DNA from: JBBDMW01 sp040878005
Lineage (GTDB): Bacteria > Chloroflexota > Dehalococcoidia > Lucifugimonadales > Lucifugimonadaceae
DNA: 35,268 nt
Direction: 5' to 3'
Assembly (NCBI GenBank): GCA_040878005.1
Contig: JBBDMW010000014.1
Span: forward strand, 1 to 35,268
The position numbers and the translations under genes are program-made. The notes below the pieces were generated by a model that saw only the letters and a program-made list of their open reading frames with translations, was not told the origin of the DNA and did not search any database. Shown here one piece after another: positions 32,575 through 35,268 of this stretch (position 1 is its first letter; every line of letters starts with the position of its first letter).

Positions 32575-33228
32575 CTAGCTGCGTTCCTGCTGCTGTGACA
32601 TCTGGCCGCGGAATACTTCCCGCATCAACTCCTGCACGTCATCCGATATGTCAGCGTTTCGCCTCAACGCCTCGTCCACCCTGTCCTGCGCCTCTGTGGG
32701 CCGGTAGCCCAGGCTGATAAGGGCGTCGATGGCTTCGGACCTGGCGTCAGCAATGGGTGCACGCCGACCTGGTTCGCGTGTGCCTTCATCCCGCAGCATG
32801 GCGGTGGCCGCCACCTTCCCGCGCAGGGTGGCGATCATCTTTTGGGCGGCGCGTGTGCCAACGCCGGGCAGACGGGTGAGTGTTCCCACGTCCTCTGTCT
32901 CAATGGCCATCGCTATGGTAGACACAGGGAACACCAGCGCATTGGCAGCCTTGGACGGGCCTATGCCCTCCACCTGTATCAGCTGCTCGAAGAACGCTTT
33001 CTCGCTTGGATGCCTGAACCCCACCAGCATCGGCCTTGGCTGACGCTCCGTCACGTGGTAGTAGATCTCAAGGTCTACCTGCTCACCTTCCTTCAGCCCG
33101 TCGTTGAGCAGTGACTGGTAGACATAGATAGGCAGGTGAACTTCGTATCCCACACCGCCCGCCACGACTACTGCATATGCGGGATCACGTGTGAGGCTTC
33201 GGATTTCACCCGTCAGGAAACTAATCAT
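32575..33228 (-). CDS. ruvA: Holliday junction DNA-binding subunit RuvA
   Basis: Tetrameric junction-binding protein that loads RuvB. The start is the ATG at 33228, giving the standard 'MISFLTGEI' opening and 217 residues. An upstream in-frame start would add 16 unlikely residues. Domain I has 'GGVGYEVHLP' (24-33). The two helix-hairpin-helix motifs are at 86-98 ('VEGIGPSKAANAL') and 120-132 ('LPGVGTRAAQKMI'). A C-terminal domain III of the UBA-like type ('EAIDALISLGYRPTEAQ') that touches RuvB is present. It lies 122 bases after ruvC and 67 before ruvB. Confidence 0.97.
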   Translation of the reverse strand: MISFLTGEIRSLTRDPAYAVVVAGGVGYEVHLPIYVYQSLLNDGLKEGEQVDLEIYYHVTERQPRPMLVGFRHPSEKAFFEQLIQVEGIGPSKAANALVFPVSTIAMAIETEDVGTLTRLPGVGTRAAQKMIATLRGKVAATAMLRDEGTREPGRRAPIADARSEAIDALISLGYRPTEAQDRVDEALRRNADISDDVQELMREVFRGQMSQQQERS

Positions 33229-33316
33229 TGGTTTGAACCGGCGGCTTTCTTCTCTCCGGTGCAGTGGCGAACGCAACGGAACAGGTTAAACGGTAACAAG
33301 CAACTGACTTTAACCG

Positions 33317-33335
33317 GAACAAAGGTGGCATGTTC
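33317..33335. promoter_or_regulatory. Inverted repeat GAACA-N9-TGTTC between ruvC and ruvA
   Basis: GAACA (33317-33321) and TGTTC (33331-33335) are inverted around 9 bases, in the 122-base gap upstream of ruvA. The half-sites resemble the GAAC/GTTC halves of Gram-positive type LexA boxes, but those use a 4-base gap, so this is not a standard SOS box. A second inverted pair GGTTAAA/TTTAACC (minus strand) also lies in this gap. Confidence 0.3.
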
Positions 33336-33350
33336 TCTTTATTTTTACGT

Positions 33351-33866
33351 CTACCGCCTGCCCAGTGCTGCCTGCTGCGCCTGGTAGGCAGGGTTGCTGG
33401 CAATGATTGCGTGGCACAGGGCTATGGCAAAGGCGTCTGCCACGTGCTCGTTCTTCGAAACACTTGGGAGGTTCAGCTGAGAGGTGATGGCCCGCTGCAC
33501 CTGTTCCTTGTCTGCCCTGCCGGACCCCGTGACCAGCTTCTTGGCCCGGGTGGGCTCGTAGTCGAACACGGGAATCCCTGCCTCTCCCGCAGCCATTACG
33601 ACCACACCCCGCGCGTGCCCCATTACGATCGCCGTCTTGAGGTTGCGGTACCGCGTGTGAAGGTCCTCGATAGCCATCGCGGCGGGAGCGAACTGCTCAA
33701 TGACCGTACGAATATCCTGGTATATGGTGTGGAGACGATGCTCCAGCGGCTCGGCTGGCTTCGTCCTGACCACACCGCCCTCCACCACTGACTGCCGGCC
33801 TCCGACATCGTCGATCACGGCGTATCCCGTGCTGCTGAGTCCGGGGTCTACGCCCATGATTCTCAA
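33351..33866 (-). CDS. ruvC: Crossover junction endodeoxyribonuclease RuvC
   Basis: Holliday junction resolvase. The start is the TTG at 33866, because GGAGG lies 6 bases upstream and it yields 'MRIMGVDPGLSSTGY', the normal RuvC N terminus. Length 171. The catalytic carboxylates are Asp7 ('GVDPG'), Glu67 ('MAIEDLH') and Asp144. The third acidic position of the Escherichia coli enzyme (Asp138) is His141 here ('EHVADAFAIA'), as in Thermus RuvC, so the site is expected to be active. First of the ruvC-ruvA-ruvB unit and divergent from the acyl-CoA dehydrogenase gene. Confidence 0.96.
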   Translation of the reverse strand: MRIMGVDPGLSSTGYAVIDDVGGRQSVVEGGVVRTKPAEPLEHRLHTIYQDIRTVIEQFAPAAMAIEDLHTRYRNLKTAIVMGHARGVVVMAAGEAGIPVFDYEPTRAKKLVTGSGRADKEQVQRAITSQLNLPSVSKNEHVADAFAIALCHAIIASNPAYQAQQAALGRR

Positions 33867-33904
33867 GGCCTGCCTCCACAACTGGAATAATTATGCGCCC
33901 GCCT

Positions 33905-33979
33905 GTGGCACTAGTATGTCCTATCCCCGCGATACCATGACACAACTGGCACCTGCCGTGGCACGGCGTTACATGCCAC
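33905..33979. repeat. GTGGCAC half-site cluster in the ruvC/dehydrogenase divergent region
   Basis: GTGGCAC occurs at 33905-33911 and 33958-33964, and the inverted form TGCCAC at 33974-33979. The last two make an inverted repeat with a 9- or 10-base gap (GTGGCA-N10-TGCCAC). All lie in the 156-base divergent promoter region. This is a candidate operator by position and symmetry only. Confidence 0.35.
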
Positions 33980-34022
33980 ATAAAGCCTGGATTTAGATAT
34001 ACGACCAACCGCTGGCGCCCTT

Positions 34023-35174
34023 ATGAAACCTCTGTATACAGAACAACAGGAAATGCTTACAGCCACCGCCCGGGAGTTCGCTCAGCGCGAACTGGCTCCG
34101 AAGGCCGCCGAGGTGGATGAAAATGAAAAGTTCCCGCGTGAGCAGTTCCAGGGACTCGCAGAACTGGGCTTTACCGGCCTTACGCTGGATGAAACCCATG
34201 GAGGCGCGGGCGGAGCCTACCGGGACATGATGGTGGTCCTGGAGGAGGTTGGCGCAGCGTGCGGCTCCACCAGCACCGTCCTGATCACCCACGTTTCGCT
34301 GGGCTCCCAGACCATCAACCAGGCAGGAAGCGACGACCAGAAGCAGCGCTGGCTGCCGGCGCTGGCTGCCGGTGAGAAGGTGGCAGCGTTCGCGCTCACC
34401 GAGCCGCAGACCGGCAGCGACGCCCTTGGGTTGCAGACCGTGGCAAGGCTGGATAACGACGAGTACGTGGTGAACGGGACCAAGCTGTTCTGCACCAACG
34501 GGGCGGAAGCGGATGTTTTTGTGGTCTTCGCAACCACCGACCGCTCCGCAGGCTACCGGGGCATCAGTGCGCTGGTGATTGAACGCGGCACGCCCGGCTT
34601 CACAGTCAACCCGCAGCACGGCAAGATGGGGATGCGGGGCTGCGCCACGGCCGAGCTGGTATTCGAGGACTGCCGGGTGCCGAAAGGAAACCTGCTGGGC
34701 GAACAGGGCGGCGGATATCGCATAGCGCTGAGGATACTGGACTCCAGCCGCATAATGATCGCCGCACAGTGCACAGGACTGGCCCGCGGCGCGTTTGAAG
34801 CGGCACTTGACTACTCCCGGCAGCGCAAGACATTCGGGAAGCCCATCGCCTCAAAGCAGGCCATCCAGTTTATGCTGGCTGACATGGCAACCGACATAGA
34901 CGCAGCGCGCCTCCTGACGTTCCGCGCCGCCAGCCTCTATGACGCAGGCCTGCCGCACAGCAGGGAGGCCGCCATGGCGAAAGTCTACGCATCTGAGGCG
35001 GCAGGCCGGGTGGCAGGCAAGGCCCTGCAGATTCACGGAGGCGTGGGCTACTTCAGGCCCAGTGCTGTGGAACGCATATACCGTGACCAGCGGGTCACTG
35101 AGATATATGAAGGCACATCTGAGATCCAGAGACTGGTGATAGCCCGCTCATTAATTGGTAATCTGGAAGAGTAG
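34023..35174 (+). CDS. Acyl-CoA dehydrogenase
   Basis: FAD-dependent acyl-CoA dehydrogenase (383 residues, standard length for the short/branched-chain groups). Family marks are 'AFALTEPQTGSDA' (122-134, FAD/substrate loop), 'GKMGMRGCATAELVFEDCRV' (200-219), 'RKTFGKPIASKQAIQFMLAD' (268-287), and the C-terminal 'QIHGGVGYFRP'. Glu363 in 'IYEGTSEIQR' is the catalytic base position of the short- and medium-chain enzymes. The ATG has no clear ribosome site, and the N terminus ('PLYTEQQEMLTATAREFA') is normal, so the start is acceptable. Acyl chain length cannot be told. No electron-transfer flavoprotein gene is in view. The 94 bases after it show nothing. Confidence 0.95.
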   Translation: MKPLYTEQQEMLTATAREFAQRELAPKAAEVDENEKFPREQFQGLAELGFTGLTLDETHGGAGGAYRDMMVVLEEVGAACGSTSTVLITHVSLGSQTINQAGSDDQKQRWLPALAAGEKVAAFALTEPQTGSDALGLQTVARLDNDEYVVNGTKLFCTNGAEADVFVVFATTDRSAGYRGISALVIERGTPGFTVNPQHGKMGMRGCATAELVFEDCRVPKGNLLGEQGGGYRIALRILDSSRIMIAAQCTGLARGAFEAALDYSRQRKTFGKPIASKQAIQFMLADMATDIDAARLLTFRAASLYDAGLPHSREAAMAKVYASEAAGRVAGKALQIHGGVGYFRPSAVERIYRDQRVTEIYEGTSEIQRLVIARSLIGNLEE

Positions 35175-35268
35175 GCACAGAGCAGCGTCCAGGCGCCGCC
35201 GCCGGTACCAATCCGCTTTTCGGCTTAACGCCCCACTTCGCGCAATCCACATCAGCAGCACACGTTAC

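Noticed and set aside
1..35268. CRISPR arrays, insertion sequences, phage genes, tRNA and rRNA genes
   Set aside because: No regularly spaced repeats, transposase or integrase motifs, or RNA gene signatures were found on reading both strands.

Overview
The window looks like a chromosomal segment of a GC-rich, free-living bacterium. The best fit from gene content is a Chloroflexota member of the Dehalococcoidia/SAR202 type. This is inference from the mix of genes (an enolase-superfamily dehydratase, RraA-like, DapA-like and CocE-type catabolic genes, a DUF4395 membrane protein, a ferredoxin-type sulfite reductase, an R3H-domain ATPase next to tmk, and heavy use of GTG and TTG starts), not from a marker gene. 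No rRNA, tRNA, CRISPR array, transposase or phage gene was recognised.

Left part (1-12100), mostly minus strand. After the 3' end of a serine beta-lactamase-family gene comes a tight minus-strand operon, pdxS-pdxT-GNAT-R3H ATPase-tmk (5432 to 433), behind a TATAAT box and an inverted repeat. Next are three exported proteins of unknown function (5806-8229), then a clear bidirectional terminator, then the minus-strand operon rph-LOG-like-eno-gap (12074 to 8304), which joins RNA processing to lower glycolysis.

Middle part (12300-22660), mixed strands and accessory in character. It holds a PanE-type reductase overlapping a NYN-domain nuclease gene, a small unknown gene, an RraA-like aldolase, a DUF4395 membrane protein, a mandelate racemase/galactonate dehydratase-type enzyme, an 848-base stretch without a convincing gene, a siroheme sulfite/nitrite reductase, a DapA-superfamily enzyme with altered catalytic residues, a CocE-type hydrolase that has lost its whole catalytic domain, and a double zinc-ribbon membrane protein. 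The sulfite reductase and DUF4395 genes both have an intrinsic-terminator hairpin in the 5' untranslated region. The sulfite reductase leader also has a second stem-loop and a 15-base palindrome, which makes it the best candidate here for an undescribed regulatory RNA.

Right part (22670-35268). A minus-strand oligopeptide-type ABC importer operon (lipoprotein and two permeases, no ATPases) follows rimI. Then come two plus-strand ABC exporter half-transporters whose ATP sites are degenerate in a reciprocal way, so they should work as a heterodimer. The minus-strand ruvC-ruvA-ruvB Holliday-junction set comes next, and the window ends with a complete acyl-CoA dehydrogenase gene.
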